64,000 nucleotides of DNA from Zunongwangia mangrovi (GCF_900112105.1 NZ_FOKV01000004.1:1-64000), one strand, 5' to 3'; shown: positions 52,988 through 62,536, counted from the stretch's first letter. A program made the numbers and translations. Notes: generated by a model from the letters alone, not told the origin.

Positions 52988-54447
52988 TACTTTAATTCTT
53001 TAATCATCGCATTTAACTCGGCAGTAATGCTGTTAATTTCCGCCAAAGCTTCTTCAGCAATAGCAATTGGTTCCCCTAAATCTTCGGCCTGGCTAATGCT
53101 TTCATCTGCAATTAAGCCTAAATCTAAACTATCGTTCTTTTTAGCAATTTCATCTCTGGTTATATATTGCCAACGCTCGTATTTTATTTTTTGTCTTTTT
53201 TTATGATCTACAATTCCATTAAAATCATCTTCTATTTTATCGAAAGTGATCCCACCGGTATAAGCTTTTATAAAATCTTCAAAAGCTTTTTCGGTAAAAG
53301 GAGTCCGCTTTCCGTAGCTAGGCACATTGGTTCGCATATCGTAAAACCAAACTCCGGGTGTATTTTGGGTTTCGGTGGTAGCACGAGTAAAAAATAACAC
53401 ATTCGTTTTAACACCGGCCGCATAGAAAATTCCGGTAGGCAATCGCAAAATGGTATGTAGATGGCATTTATCCATTAAGTCTCGCCTAATTTTTTGTCCG
53501 TCGCCATCTTCAAATAAAACATTATCGGGTAACACTACCGCAGCACGAGCTTTACCGTCTTTCTTTAAACTTCTATAAATATGTTGTAAAAAGTTGAGCT
53601 GCTTGTTACTGGTTGGAAAGGTAAAATCGTCTCTGGTTGGGCGTTCGCCTCCTTTTTTAGTTCCAAAAGGCGGGTTAGCCAAAACACCATCAAAATTTTT
53701 AATGCTTTTACCAAATTCGGTTAAGGTATCATTTAAGTAAATGGTGCTTTCCATCCCATGCAGGCGTGCATTCATTAATGCCAAACGGTGTGCATCGCCA
53801 ACAAGCTCTACCCCGCTAAAGGCTTTTTCTTCCTGAAATTTGCGCTCTTTTTCATCTAGCGCATAGTAATCATCTGTTTTGTCACGCAAATATTTATCTG
53901 CCGAAATCATAAAGCCAAAAGTGCCGGCTGCAGGATCGTTCCAACGCTCCCCAATTTTAGGAACTAGTAGATCCACCATTACGTTAATTAGTGGTCTTGG
54001 GGTAAAGTATTGCCCGGCACCACTCTTCTTTTCTCCGGCATTTTTTTCTAATAGACTTTCGTAAATATCTCCCATCGTATCACGATCGTCTTCTTCGTAC
54101 CAGTCGATTTTATCAATCGCCTGTACCAGCGTATTAAAATTTACCGGTTTACGAAGGCTGGTAGAAGCATTGGTATAAATTTCCTGTATAGAGGCACTGC
54201 TAGACTGATTGCTAATTTCAGCCAAAAACTTACGGTATCTTACAAAAGCTTCGTTATTATCTTCTTCTTCAACAAAACCTCGCCAACGATATTCTTCAGG
54301 GATATGTTCTTCAAAACCTTTAACCTCAGAAAGTTTAAGGAAAAGAATATAAGTCAATTCATTCAAATATTGGTGATAGGTAACCCCGTCGTCACGTAAA
54401 ACGTTACAAAGGTTCCATAACTTTTGTGCGATTTGATCTGCGCTCAT
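52987..54447 (-). CDS. hsdM: Type I restriction-modification methyltransferase subunit
   Basis: A 486-residue N6-adenine methyltransferase. It has the HsdM N-terminal helical domain (about 1-140) and the SAM motif DPAAGTFGFMISADKYL near 170. The catalytic NPPF motif (LANPPFGTKKGGERPT) is near 258. All key residues are present, so this is the active methylase, unlike the fusion protein downstream. Part of hsdR-hsdM-hsdS in that order on the minus strand, 47 bp after hsdR. Confidence 0.95.
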   Translation of the reverse strand: MSADQIAQKLWNLCNVLRDDGVTYHQYLNELTYILFLKLSEVKGFEEHIPEEYRWRGFVEEEDNNEAFVRYRKFLAEISNQSSSASIQEIYTNASTSLRKPVNFNTLVQAIDKIDWYEEDDRDTMGDIYESLLEKNAGEKKSGAGQYFTPRPLINVMVDLLVPKIGERWNDPAAGTFGFMISADKYLRDKTDDYYALDEKERKFQEEKAFSGVELVGDAHRLALMNARLHGMESTIYLNDTLTEFGKSIKNFDGVLANPPFGTKKGGERPTRDDFTFPTSNKQLNFLQHIYRSLKKDGKARAAVVLPDNVLFEDGDGQKIRRDLMDKCHLHTILRLPTGIFYAAGVKTNVLFFTRATTETQNTPGVWFYDMRTNVPSYGKRTPFTEKAFEDFIKAYTGGITFDKIEDDFNGIVDHKKRQKIKYERWQYITRDEIAKKNDSLDLGLIADESISQAEDLGEPIAIAEEALAEINSITAELNAMIKELK

Positions 54448-54494
54448 CTTGATATATTTCTTCGACAGTTGCTCTTATTTGCAACTGTTATTTT

Positions 54495-57400
54495 TTAGGA
54501 AGCCGAATATAGATTATCATTTAACTTATCCAGTACTTCATCCAGGTTATTTTCAAAAATTTTATTCAGTCTTTTATAACCGCCATCTTTTCTAAAAGGT
54601 TCTTTATCCAGATCGTCTTTAGTGATAATCGTTTCTTTTATTAATTGTGCTTCAAAACGATCTAACCAACGTAACTGAATTTTATTCCAATCTCGACTTT
54701 CTTTAATTTTTGAAACTGCTTTTTTGATGCGTTCTTCGTGATTTAGTAAAGACGTATTTAAAGCCATAGTGCGGATATATGAAATAATATCTGCGGCAAT
54801 TTCTACATTTTTAGTTTGCTTCCAGGCGGTGTTAAGATTAACTGCGCTATAGCCTTGCTCATCTAATAAAAGTTTAAGCTCCTTTAATGATTCGCGACTT
54901 AAAGACTCAGGCTTTGTGCAAACAATATTTAATGCTGAAATTTTATTTCTATTTTCTTCTATAAATTTTCTAAAACCTTCGATATAATCTTCTGGTTTTT
55001 CTGCCTTACCATAACCCCTTTCAATCCCTACAAATTCATCTTTATGATCTGAAACATATTGAAGTTTTGGTTGATAAACTTTAGTATCCAGAAAATTCCA
55101 TAAGCCTTTATATTCTGAAATGATTTTCTTTACTTCATCTTGCTTTACCTGTTTAAAGGCAGAAATTAATTCGTCTGGAGATTGCCCACCAGATAAATAC
55201 GCAAAATGCTCTAATTGATCGTCGTTAAGTTTTCGTTTTTTACGCTGCATTTTCGCAACGATCTCTTCTAACTGCTGCTTTGCTCGCTCTGGAGTATCGA
55301 TAATCTCTAATTCTTCAGCTAATTTTTTAAATGACGTAGAAGGTTTAGAGACCGTTTTCATTTGGGTGTAATCTTCTAAAGCCTCATAAACTCTAACCGC
55401 ATCATAAATTTTAAAGAATTCTTTACCAATATCATCACAAAGCCGTGTTGCTCTACCAATCATTTGTTCAAAAAGAATTCTGGATTTAACGCGGCGCAAG
55501 AAAACTAGATTGGTGATTTGTGGTACGTCTATCCCGGTAGTTAACAAATCTACTGTTACCGCTATTGTTGGAAATTTTTCATTTTTAAATCGCTTAGTAA
55601 GATCTGAAGGATCATAGCGATTTCCTGTAATTTTTTCGATGGTTCCATCTTGAAGATCTGAACCTAATTCAGCATATTCCTCATAAAGCATTTTTACGAT
55701 CATGTCTGCATGTGAATCTCGAACGGCAAAAATCAAGGTTTTCTCATCACCTTCAGGATCAATTTCTTTAACCAGTTGTTTTATGATTTCACGATTAAAG
55801 GCTTCTGTAATTACCATTTTATTGAAATGTTCAATTTCAATATGCATTTCGTCTTCTAATTCACTTAGCTCTTCAATAGTATTCGATTCAGAAATATAAA
55901 CTTTAGGTTTATCCCCTTTTTTCCAAAGCATTCCTTCTTCAGAAAGTTTAGTTTTAATTAAATAAGGAGGTTCATGATCTACCAAAAAACCGTCGATCAC
56001 TGCCTGGCGATATGAGTAACTAAACACCGGTTTTCCAAATATTTCTTTGGTATGTAATGCAGGTGTCGCCGTAAGTCCAATCAAATAGGCGTCAAAATAT
56101 TCAATCACTCTTTTATACTGACTAACGTAATCATTCTCGTCCTTAAAATTTAAATCGTCTTCGTCTAGCTCTCGATCTAAATTATAACCACGATGGGCTT
56201 CATCGATAATAATACAATCGTAAGTATCTATAGGAATAGGGTTTTCTTCATTATAGAAAAGACGCTTTACCATACTTTGCACTGTAGCAAAATGCAAACG
56301 AGTTTCAGTATCGGGAAACCGCTCTTTCATCTCCTCTATCTGATAGATCGCAGAAAATGTATTAATATCTTCAACTTTATTATCCTGAAAACTTCCTAAA
56401 GCCTGTTGGGCAAGTAAGGTTCTATCTGTTAAAAATAATATTCGTTTGAAGCGATTGGACTTTATAAGTCGATAAGTTAAACCAATAGTAGTTCTGGTTT
56501 TCCCTGTACCCGTCGCCATGACCAGCAAAGACCTGGGATCTTTTGGCTGATTTGCTATTTTTTGTTCAATAGAAGAAATTGCTTCAATTTGATAGTCACG
56601 CAAACTTAAACCTGTTCTACTCTGTAAATAGCCAATATCGCTATCTTCTAATTTTTTGTCAGCTTCCTCAACATCTCGTTTATAAATTTCCTGAAGCCCT
56701 TCAGGAGAATACCAACCTCTTAAAGCTTTAGATTGATTTCGCTTATTACGAATATCCAAAAACCAGATTCCGCTTTTCGTTTTGAGTTGCTCCAGGTAAG
56801 AGCGCCCATTGGTAGAAAATAGAAATGGAACTTTAAAATTTCCCCAGGATTTCAAAAACTCAATATCACTTAAGTTTTTAATGCATTCTGCATACACTTT
56901 CGGCTGCCCTAAATTGGTGCTTATATCCTTCGCATATTTTTTTGCTTCAACTAAACCATATAAGGTTTTGCCTATAAAAAGGGCGTAATCAGCATATTTC
57001 GAATCACAAGGCCATTCTGCAATAGCCATAAATTTTCCTTTTTCTGGTAAGGTTTTATGCTTTTTATAATTTAGAACTTCAGTATCACATTGCCAACCGG
57101 CATTTCTTAATTGCTCATCAATAAGCTCCCTAGTTTCAGACTCACTTTTATGAATATTATTAGCATTAACAACGGCTCGCTTTTTACGATCTTCCCTAAC
57201 CTGATCATTAGCATTAAATGATGCAATCTTTTCCTGGTAATTCTTAACTTCTACACTTAATCTTTCTAATTCTCCCTGAAGTTTTTCTACAGACTTGTCT
57301 TCTTTTTTCTGCGGAAGTTGATAATCGGTTACCTCTATATATTCATTCTCATAGGTTTCATAAAACCAACGAGCAAGCTGAAAACATTTCTTTAAAATAA

Positions 57401-57710
57401 ATAGCGCTTCAGCTTTACTTGAATTTCCTACATGGGTAGCTTTATTTCCTGAAAGACGCACCTGATGAAGAAGATCTTTCACCACATCTGGAATTATATT
57501 TCTATAATACAGTTGTTGAATACGCTCTGCTTGCGTTCCCTGAAATTCATTTAAATCTTCGAATTCCCAAATTAAACTAGCCAGCTTTTCTGAGAACAAA
57601 CGCGATTTCCCCAAACAGGAACTAGGATCTATTTCGATTAATTTCTCAGATAATTCGCAAATTTTAAAAAGCTCTGGATACGATTCTTCAAGAAACGAAA
57701 ACTTGGTCAT
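54495..57710 (-). CDS. hsdR: Type I restriction endonuclease subunit R (DEAD-like helicase)
   Basis: A 1071-residue HsdR. An N-terminal DUF4145-like domain (about 1-110) and a coiled coil (about 130-165) precede a PD-(D/E)XK nuclease core with YGLVEAKKYAKD near 255. The motor domain has MATGTGKTRTTIGL (Walker A, near 398), DEAHRGYN (near 501), the GLTATP motif and a helicase C-terminal half (TTGIDVPQITNLVFLR, MIGRATR), and an EcoEI_R_C-like tail. Complete and intact. Confidence 0.95.
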   Translation of the reverse strand: MTKFSFLEESYPELFKICELSEKLIEIDPSSCLGKSRLFSEKLASLIWEFEDLNEFQGTQAERIQQLYYRNIIPDVVKDLLHQVRLSGNKATHVGNSSKAEALFILKKCFQLARWFYETYENEYIEVTDYQLPQKKEDKSVEKLQGELERLSVEVKNYQEKIASFNANDQVREDRKKRAVVNANNIHKSESETRELIDEQLRNAGWQCDTEVLNYKKHKTLPEKGKFMAIAEWPCDSKYADYALFIGKTLYGLVEAKKYAKDISTNLGQPKVYAECIKNLSDIEFLKSWGNFKVPFLFSTNGRSYLEQLKTKSGIWFLDIRNKRNQSKALRGWYSPEGLQEIYKRDVEEADKKLEDSDIGYLQSRTGLSLRDYQIEAISSIEQKIANQPKDPRSLLVMATGTGKTRTTIGLTYRLIKSNRFKRILFLTDRTLLAQQALGSFQDNKVEDINTFSAIYQIEEMKERFPDTETRLHFATVQSMVKRLFYNEENPIPIDTYDCIIIDEAHRGYNLDRELDEDDLNFKDENDYVSQYKRVIEYFDAYLIGLTATPALHTKEIFGKPVFSYSYRQAVIDGFLVDHEPPYLIKTKLSEEGMLWKKGDKPKVYISESNTIEELSELEDEMHIEIEHFNKMVITEAFNREIIKQLVKEIDPEGDEKTLIFAVRDSHADMIVKMLYEEYAELGSDLQDGTIEKITGNRYDPSDLTKRFKNEKFPTIAVTVDLLTTGIDVPQITNLVFLRRVKSRILFEQMIGRATRLCDDIGKEFFKIYDAVRVYEALEDYTQMKTVSKPSTSFKKLAEELEIIDTPERAKQQLEEIVAKMQRKKRKLNDDQLEHFAYLSGGQSPDELISAFKQVKQDEVKKIISEYKGLWNFLDTKVYQPKLQYVSDHKDEFVGIERGYGKAEKPEDYIEGFRKFIEENRNKISALNIVCTKPESLSRESLKELKLLLDEQGYSAVNLNTAWKQTKNVEIAADIISYIRTMALNTSLLNHEERIKKAVSKIKESRDWNKIQLRWLDRFEAQLIKETIITKDDLDKEPFRKDGGYKRLNKIFENNLDEVLDKLNDNLYSAS

Positions 57711-57753
57711 AAGTGGTTGGTCATCTCGATGTGCAGTAAATATAGGAAAAATG

Positions 57754-57855
57754 TTAGATTACTGAACCCCATTCATAATTACAATCTGGGCATTCATAAG
57801 CTACTCCATTAAAATAAGCTTGATCTGATCCACATTTTGGACATTCTATTTCCAT
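57754..57855 (-). CDS. 33-residue zinc-ribbon protein (PhnA N-terminal-like)
   Basis: A 33-codon reading frame from ATG at 57855 to TAA at 57754, just upstream of hsdR. It contains ECPKCGSD and CPDCNYEW, the paired CPxC zinc ribbon and WG/EW end seen in the N-terminal part of PhnA (YjdM). No phosphonoacetate-hydrolase domain follows. Small zinc-ribbon proteins of this sort are common in Bacteroidota. Co-orientation with the hsd genes and the gene at 57858 is close (two-base gap), suggesting one transcript. Confidence 0.6.
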   Translation of the reverse strand: MEIECPKCGSDQAYFNGVAYECPDCNYEWGSVI

Positions 57856-57857
57856 AA

Positions 57858-58463
57858 CTATTTATTTAATCTATGATTTGTAATATTTAAAGGCAATTTA
57901 TACTGGTTCGCATACTTAGAAAAGTCATCTAGAGCTTTTAAAGTAGATTCTTCTGAAAGAAATTTCTCTAACGAATAACTTTTGAAAATAAGATTCTTAT
58001 CATCAGCTTTGCCTTCATCTTCCGATGTAAATTTAGGATCCTGCCAGTCTTTCCAAGGCTCGTCCCAATCTTCTAAAAAACTGCAAACAAATATTAACTT
58101 AGTCTCACTTGATTCAACAGATGCAAAATCCTTCAAATCATTCTTGATAGCATTTTTACCCTCTTTAATATTACGATAGTAACCGTCGTCGTTTAGTAAA
58201 AATACTGAAAACATTAAATCCCTATCAACTATTTTTTTTTTAAAGTTAAATTCATAATAATACATTCCTAACCAATCCCAAGCCCACAAATCAAGTCTTC
58301 CTTGTCCACTTCTCGGAGCACCTCGCGTAAATTTTTGCCATCCTCCAGCATAAGGCATTTCATAGGTTTTACCGATGAAATTCAATAAATTTAAAATTCT
58401 ATCCTGATAGTCGAAAAGAAGCCTATATGCTTTTCTAACTTCTAGAGATAATCCTTTGTCCAT
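57858..58463 (-). CDS. Protein of unknown function, partner of the PD-(D/E)XK-like protein
   Basis: A 201-residue soluble protein with no signal peptide or membrane segment and no family I recognise. It contains aromatic-rich GGWQKFTRGAPRSGQGRLDLWAWDWLG-like sequence and a KADDKNLIFKSYSLEKFL tail. Its ATG at 58463 lies 22 bases inside the upstream gene, so translation is probably coupled. The two genes form a pair and likely one defence or DNA-processing unit; inference only. Confidence 0.6.
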   Translation of the reverse strand: MDKGLSLEVRKAYRLLFDYQDRILNLLNFIGKTYEMPYAGGWQKFTRGAPRSGQGRLDLWAWDWLGMYYYEFNFKKKIVDRDLMFSVFLLNDDGYYRNIKEGKNAIKNDLKDFASVESSETKLIFVCSFLEDWDEPWKDWQDPKFTSEDEGKADDKNLIFKSYSLEKFLSEESTLKALDDFSKYANQYKLPLNITNHRLNK

Positions 58464-59107
58464 TCTAAAATTTTATTTTCTGATTTATAATTAATAAAAG
58501 ATGTTTTCAAGTCTTTTAACCATGGTTGAATAAAAAAGCCATGTAGTTCCATAGCAGTAATAGCATCTTCAAAGATTAATTGCTGATGCTTAAATCCTGA
58601 GATGTTTAGTTCCCCAAGTTTATCCCTGCACTTATGAATTTCGAGAAGTAAATCCATCCATCGTATTTTTGAGATTATATTCTCAGAATTGATTTGATCT
58701 AGATCAAACTCATTCAAACCTCCTAACTGAATAAGATAAACTGTTTTATTTTCGTCTCCATATTCGTTTTTGTAAGACTGAATTTCAGCTTCTATTTGAT
58801 AATTTCTTTGCATATCAGCATCATAACGTTTAGCTTCAATAATTAAATCAAAATCCTGAAAACGAATAAAAACATCTGGTTCTACGTAATTTGAATTATT
58901 AGTTTCCGTAGCATCCCATTTAGGCCAATATTCTATAGATAGCATCTCTCCAGCAACATTTGGCAAAGAGTTTCTAACACTTGCTTTTTTAAGAATATCC
59001 CAAAAGATTTCAGAAGGCAAATATTTTAATATATCAAAAACGGCGGCAGTTAAGCTATCTTCACAAGCCAATAGATTGCCGTTACCATATTTATAATAGG
59101 AAATCAT
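58442..59107 (-). CDS. PD-(D/E)XK nuclease-like protein
   Basis: A 221-residue protein. The block EPDVFIRFQDFDLIIEAKRYD (the Asp followed by ExK at 15 residues) is the PD-(D/E)XK nuclease signature, and an EDSLTAAVFDILKYLPSE start precedes it. No other named domain. It resembles stand-alone restriction-like nucleases found in defence islands. Pairs with the overlapping unknown gene downstream. Confidence 0.7.
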   Translation of the reverse strand: MISYYKYGNGNLLACEDSLTAAVFDILKYLPSEIFWDILKKASVRNSLPNVAGEMLSIEYWPKWDATETNNSNYVEPDVFIRFQDFDLIIEAKRYDADMQRNYQIEAEIQSYKNEYGDENKTVYLIQLGGLNEFDLDQINSENIISKIRWMDLLLEIHKCRDKLGELNISGFKHQQLIFEDAITAMELHGFFIQPWLKDLKTSFINYKSENKILEWTKDYL

Positions 59108-59134
59108 AAAAATTATTTTAATTAAAAGAATATT

Positions 59135-60022
59135 TTACAGCCAACTCATTAAAATACTCATAACGATTACATTTGCTATAAAGCTTATCGTCATAAATGA
59201 GGTAAACTTCTTTTGTGGTTCAATATTTCTAACGAAAGAATTTAGTCGAGATATTGTTTTCTTTTCTAAACTTTTTTGAGATTTATCTTTCGCATTTTCT
59301 TTAATTTCCATTATTATGGTTGCTAATGGAATAAATTCGATTAGGAAGGAAATAGATTGCCTTAAAATCCAGGGAACTTTAATTTTATAATTTTCAATTA
59401 TTTTGTTGCTATCCATCTTAAGAATCGAATAAATGTTGTTCTTCTTTAATCTCTCTGTCCCTAAGTTTTCAATATTGCTTAAACTTTCACTTATGAGCTC
59501 TTTAAAAAAACTCTCAAGTATGAAAAATACACTCATCCCTATCTTAAAACGAGTATATTTGTAGCTTCTGATACCAACTTTAATACTAAATACTATGGCC
59601 ACGCCTAATGCTAAAAGGAATACAAGTATGTCTGTGGCCTGAAAATCTGAAAATATATTCGAAAGTGCATATAGAATATAAATTAGATTCAGAGCGAAAA
59701 ATGCAGCCGCAACCAGTGCTATATTTGAGGCAATGTCATAAGCTACTTTTTTACTTTCTACGAAAGCTTGTTTTGAAAGATTTCCAACATTTTGAACACC
59801 CCTTTTTAATTGATCTGACTCTATAACCTTTTTACTCGTACTTATCACATTACTGGACGTGTTTTTGGTTAAGGTTGTAAGTTGACTTGAAGAGGTTTTA
59901 ACATCTCTAACTACTTTTTTAAAGTTGTTGGACTCTTTCACTTTTTTAGTTGTGTCCTTAATTTTATTATTTAAACCATTACTTACAGTTGATAGCTTTT
60001 TAGAGAGAGATTCCTTGTTCAT
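59135..60022 (-). CDS. Membrane protein of unknown function
   Basis: A 295-residue protein. A Ser/Lys/Thr-rich N-terminal region (about 1-90) with amphipathic repeats of the KVxxSxxxKxxVxxV type is followed by two hydrophobic helices (IALVAAAFFALNLIYILYAL, about 95-115; DILVFLLALGVAIVFSIKVG, about 130-150) and possibly two more later (about 225-245, 275-293). I recognise no family. The repeated SxxxxxxVxxTKK pattern in the N-terminus might form a coiled coil. Confidence 0.65.
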   Translation of the reverse strand: MNKESLSKKLSTVSNGLNNKIKDTTKKVKESNNFKKVVRDVKTSSSQLTTLTKNTSSNVISTSKKVIESDQLKRGVQNVGNLSKQAFVESKKVAYDIASNIALVAAAFFALNLIYILYALSNIFSDFQATDILVFLLALGVAIVFSIKVGIRSYKYTRFKIGMSVFFILESFFKELISESLSNIENLGTERLKKNNIYSILKMDSNKIIENYKIKVPWILRQSISFLIEFIPLATIIMEIKENAKDKSQKSLEKKTISRLNSFVRNIEPQKKFTSFMTISFIANVIVMSILMSWL

Positions 60023-60254
60023 TATAAGTGGCGTTATTAAATGTATATTTAGTGTAAAAAGATAGATTAAATATTTGAAAACTTTTATGGATAACCGTAA
60101 GTTGATTTTTAAATTCCAAAGGAGTAAAAAATGTCATTCGAACTAAATCTTTTATTAATAAAATTTCGTTCATTCAAATTTTCAAAGGTTTGTAAAGTAT
60201 TTAGGTAGGGATTCAGTAAATCTACATTAAAAATTTTTAAGCGTTTAAAAACAC

Positions 60255-60707
60255 CTATTCTTTATTCGAAATATACTTGACACAATACCAAAATATATCA
60301 TCGCTCTGAAAACCTTGATCCACCAAATCGTCCTCTATTTTTTGGTAATCCAATTTTATACAGTTTAAGCCTTCTATATTCCAGGCTCCGTCCAAAATCA
60401 CAAAATTTACATTACCATAGTACCCGTTTTCTTTACCGCTCTTAATTTTTTCAATAAACTCAGGTTTAGGTTTTTCATAGGAGAGGATATAATAATCAAA
60501 TATATTTCCTATCATCACATAACTATGATCTATAAAATAAATGTTAGAAAAATCATGATCTGCCTTTGGATCAAGAAACTTTACTATTGCTTTCTTGATA
60601 TAATCGTGATTTAAAAGTTTATAAAAGCTATCAATACGAAGTGCTACATCATCGAATACAACTCCAACAATTAAATCTCCTATACTAGCGCCGTTAAGTT
60701 TTTCCAT
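60255..60707 (-). CDS. Protein of unknown function
   Basis: About 150 residues from the preferred ATG at 60707 (MEKLNGASIGDLIVGVVFDD). The longer frame (ATG at 60770) runs through the end of the upstream gene and is less likely. No motif recognised. Both this protein and the one at 60715 contain a FYKxLxxDxxxxA-like helix and a following FLD/SLG turn, so they may be distant paralogues. Seven bases separate them. Confidence 0.6.
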   Translation of the reverse strand: MEKLNGASIGDLIVGVVFDDVALRIDSFYKLLNHDYIKKAIVKFLDPKADHDFSNIYFIDHSYVMIGNIFDYYILSYEKPKPEFIEKIKSGKENGYYGNVNFVILDGAWNIEGLNCIKLDYQKIEDDLVDQGFQSDDIFWYCVKYISNKE

Positions 60708-60714
60708 TGCATTA

Positions 60715-61347
60715 CTATTGAAAAAGAATTTGAATATATTGAAGAAAAAGGTTGTTTTCGGGAACTTCATTCTGTATACATCTTTCAGATATTTTATGGG
60801 AGCTTAATGTGATATGTTCAATATATCCCACTTTAAAATTACGATCGATAAGGATTAATTTTGTTTTGAAATGATCGATTAGATAAAAGGATTCACATAT
60901 CTCCCTAGTTACTGCATCATTTGGCTCTTCTAGCAATACAAATAGAATTGTGAGAGCATCATTACAAGTAATACATCGTTTACCGTATAAATTAATTTCG
61001 AAATCTTTATAATTCTTATAGCCTAGCGATTCCAAGAATGCTTGTTTTACAAAATCTACTTCAAGCATTTTATAAAATGCTTCTGTTTTATTTAAACCTC
61101 TAAAACATTCTAGCTCCTGGAATTTTTCAGCAATTGGTGTTAGTTGATAGTCCACCCATCCGCAATTAATTTTTTTATCACGCTTAATTAGTAGTCTAGC
61201 TCTATGTATATTTAGAGAATCTATACTTAGGATAATATCCAAATTACCTGATACAACTGCATCGTCATTTTTGGGAACTGAACTGTTAATTGCTTTGCAT
61301 ATTTGACCAAACTGATGATCGTTGATCTGAACTTCTAGTTTTTTCAT
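60715..61347 (-). CDS. Protein of unknown function
   Basis: A 210-residue soluble protein with no recognised family. Landmarks: RGLNKTEAFYKMLEVDFVKQAFL, RCITCNDALTILFVLLEE, and YIQILFQ at the end. First gene of a two-gene minus-strand unit, divergent from the WYL regulator across 84 bases. The pair may be an accessory or toxin-like unit whose expression the WYL protein controls, but this is inference. Confidence 0.62.
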   Translation of the reverse strand: MKKLEVQINDHQFGQICKAINSSVPKNDDAVVSGNLDIILSIDSLNIHRARLLIKRDKKINCGWVDYQLTPIAEKFQELECFRGLNKTEAFYKMLEVDFVKQAFLESLGYKNYKDFEINLYGKRCITCNDALTILFVLLEEPNDAVTREICESFYLIDHFKTKLILIDRNFKVGYIEHITLSSHKISERCIQNEVPENNLFLQYIQILFQ

Positions 61348-61431
61348 ATTATTTATTTATAGCACAATTATATGTTTACATCACGTCAAAAAATGTCGCT
61401 ATAAATTAATATTTTTGAAAAAATTAAAATT

Positions 61432-62322
61432 ATGTCCTTTAGTAAAACTTTAAGTCGCCACTACAAAATCATTTCTCTGCTTCAAAATAAGCCCAGAAGC
61501 TTTAAAGAGATAAATGATGAACTAGCTAACCAACAAGATGCTACAGAAGATCTTCGAGTTTCTCAAAGAACTTTTCAGCGAGACATTCAGGAAATAGCAC
61601 AAACCCATCAAATAGAAATAGCTTCAGATAAAAGTAAAAATGTTTATTATATTAAAGAAAGTGCTGAAGATGAATATAAAAAAAGACTAAGGGAAAACTA
61701 TGATATTATAAATGCCATCCGTATGTCTAAAGGAATGGGTGAAAGCTTGTTTTTTGAACAAAGAAAAGCTTTGGGTACCCAACACATGGCAGATCTTTTA
61801 AATGCTATTCAGAATAGAAAAGAAGTAAAATTTAAATATCAAAAGTTTTGGGATGCCTCTTTAACTAATAGAATTGTAAAGCCAATTGCTCTTAAAGAAT
61901 CAAAAAATAGATGGTATCTAATTGCCAAGGATACGAAAGATAATATCATCAAAAATTTCTCCTTAGATAGAATGAGTGAACTTCAGCTTACTAAGCTAAG
62001 ATTTACTTCAGTCGAATACAATATACATGAAGCATTTGAAAATAGTTTTGGTATTATAAATGGCACAAATGACAAAGTATCTCGTATCATACTAGCTTTT
62101 AAAATTGATCAGGGTAGATATATTAAATCTTTACCTCTTCACCATAGCCAGAAACTCATTAGCCAGAATGATAATGAAATAAGATTCGAATATCAATTAA
62201 AACCAACTTTCGACTTTATTCAGGAGATCTTATCACACGGAAGTGATGTTGAAGTGATTGCTCCATTAAATCTTAGGAAAATGGTCATTGAGAAATTGAA
62301 AGAAAATTTAAAAAAATATTGA
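61432..62322 (+). CDS. HTH-WYL transcriptional regulator
   Basis: A 296-residue regulator. The N-terminal winged HTH (about 1-75) includes LQNKPRSFKEINDEL and SQRTFQRDIQEIAQTHQIEI. The WYL domain (about 115-220) has IQNRKEVKFKYQKF and KESKNRWYLIAKD, the WYL core W-Y-L. A C-terminal WCX domain follows. WYL proteins bind ligands such as nucleotides and control defence genes; it is the last gene of the island before attR. A TATTTTTG box lies 15 bases before the ATG. Confidence 0.88.
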   Translation: MSFSKTLSRHYKIISLLQNKPRSFKEINDELANQQDATEDLRVSQRTFQRDIQEIAQTHQIEIASDKSKNVYYIKESAEDEYKKRLRENYDIINAIRMSKGMGESLFFEQRKALGTQHMADLLNAIQNRKEVKFKYQKFWDASLTNRIVKPIALKESKNRWYLIAKDTKDNIIKNFSLDRMSELQLTKLRFTSVEYNIHEAFENSFGIINGTNDKVSRIILAFKIDQGRYIKSLPLHHSQKLISQNDNEIRFEYQLKPTFDFIQEILSHGSDVEVIAPLNLRKMVIEKLKENLKKY

Positions 62323-62436
62323 AATTTAATCTGATATTTTCCTTACTTTAGATTTTGTTTTCGGGAAGTAAACAAACGTTTACAGCTACTTTTCATCTTT
62401 TAAATCACTGTTTTACAGTATATTAGAAACCACCTT

Positions 62437-62454
62437 CTCTGTATCGGGAAGTAA
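62437..62454 (+). other. attR: attR (right attachment site)
   Basis: CTCTGTATCGGGAAGTAA; bases 62438-62454 repeat the last 17 bases of mnmE (19360-19376). TTACAGTATATTA at 62413, inside the island, matches the motif at 19431 near attL in the same orientation. A weaker CGGGAAGTAA copy lies at 62362. Bases 62323-62620 hold no gene. Confidence 0.82.
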
Positions 62455-62536
62455 TAAAAACTCCATAATTCTACGAAGCTATTTTTGAAGTTTAATTTAG
62501 TCATCTTCGCTAGTTTAAAGCGTATTATATCTGACT

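Larger units (their letters stand above)
19359..62454. mobile_element. 43-kb integrative and mobilizable genomic island in the 3' end of mnmE
   Basis: The sequence TCTGTATCGGGAAGTAA is present at 19360-19376 and again at 62438-62454 as a perfect 17-bp direct repeat. The first copy is the FCIGK-stop end of mnmE. Between them lie a tyrosine integrase next to the left end, an HTH-VapE-primase module with iterons, MobC and a relaxase, and cargo (SusCD catabolic locus, dCas12f-sigma unit, McrBC, Type I RM). No conjugation (Tra) genes are seen, so transfer would need a helper. The site is, from memory, the one used by SGI1-type islands in Enterobacteria. Confidence 0.88.
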
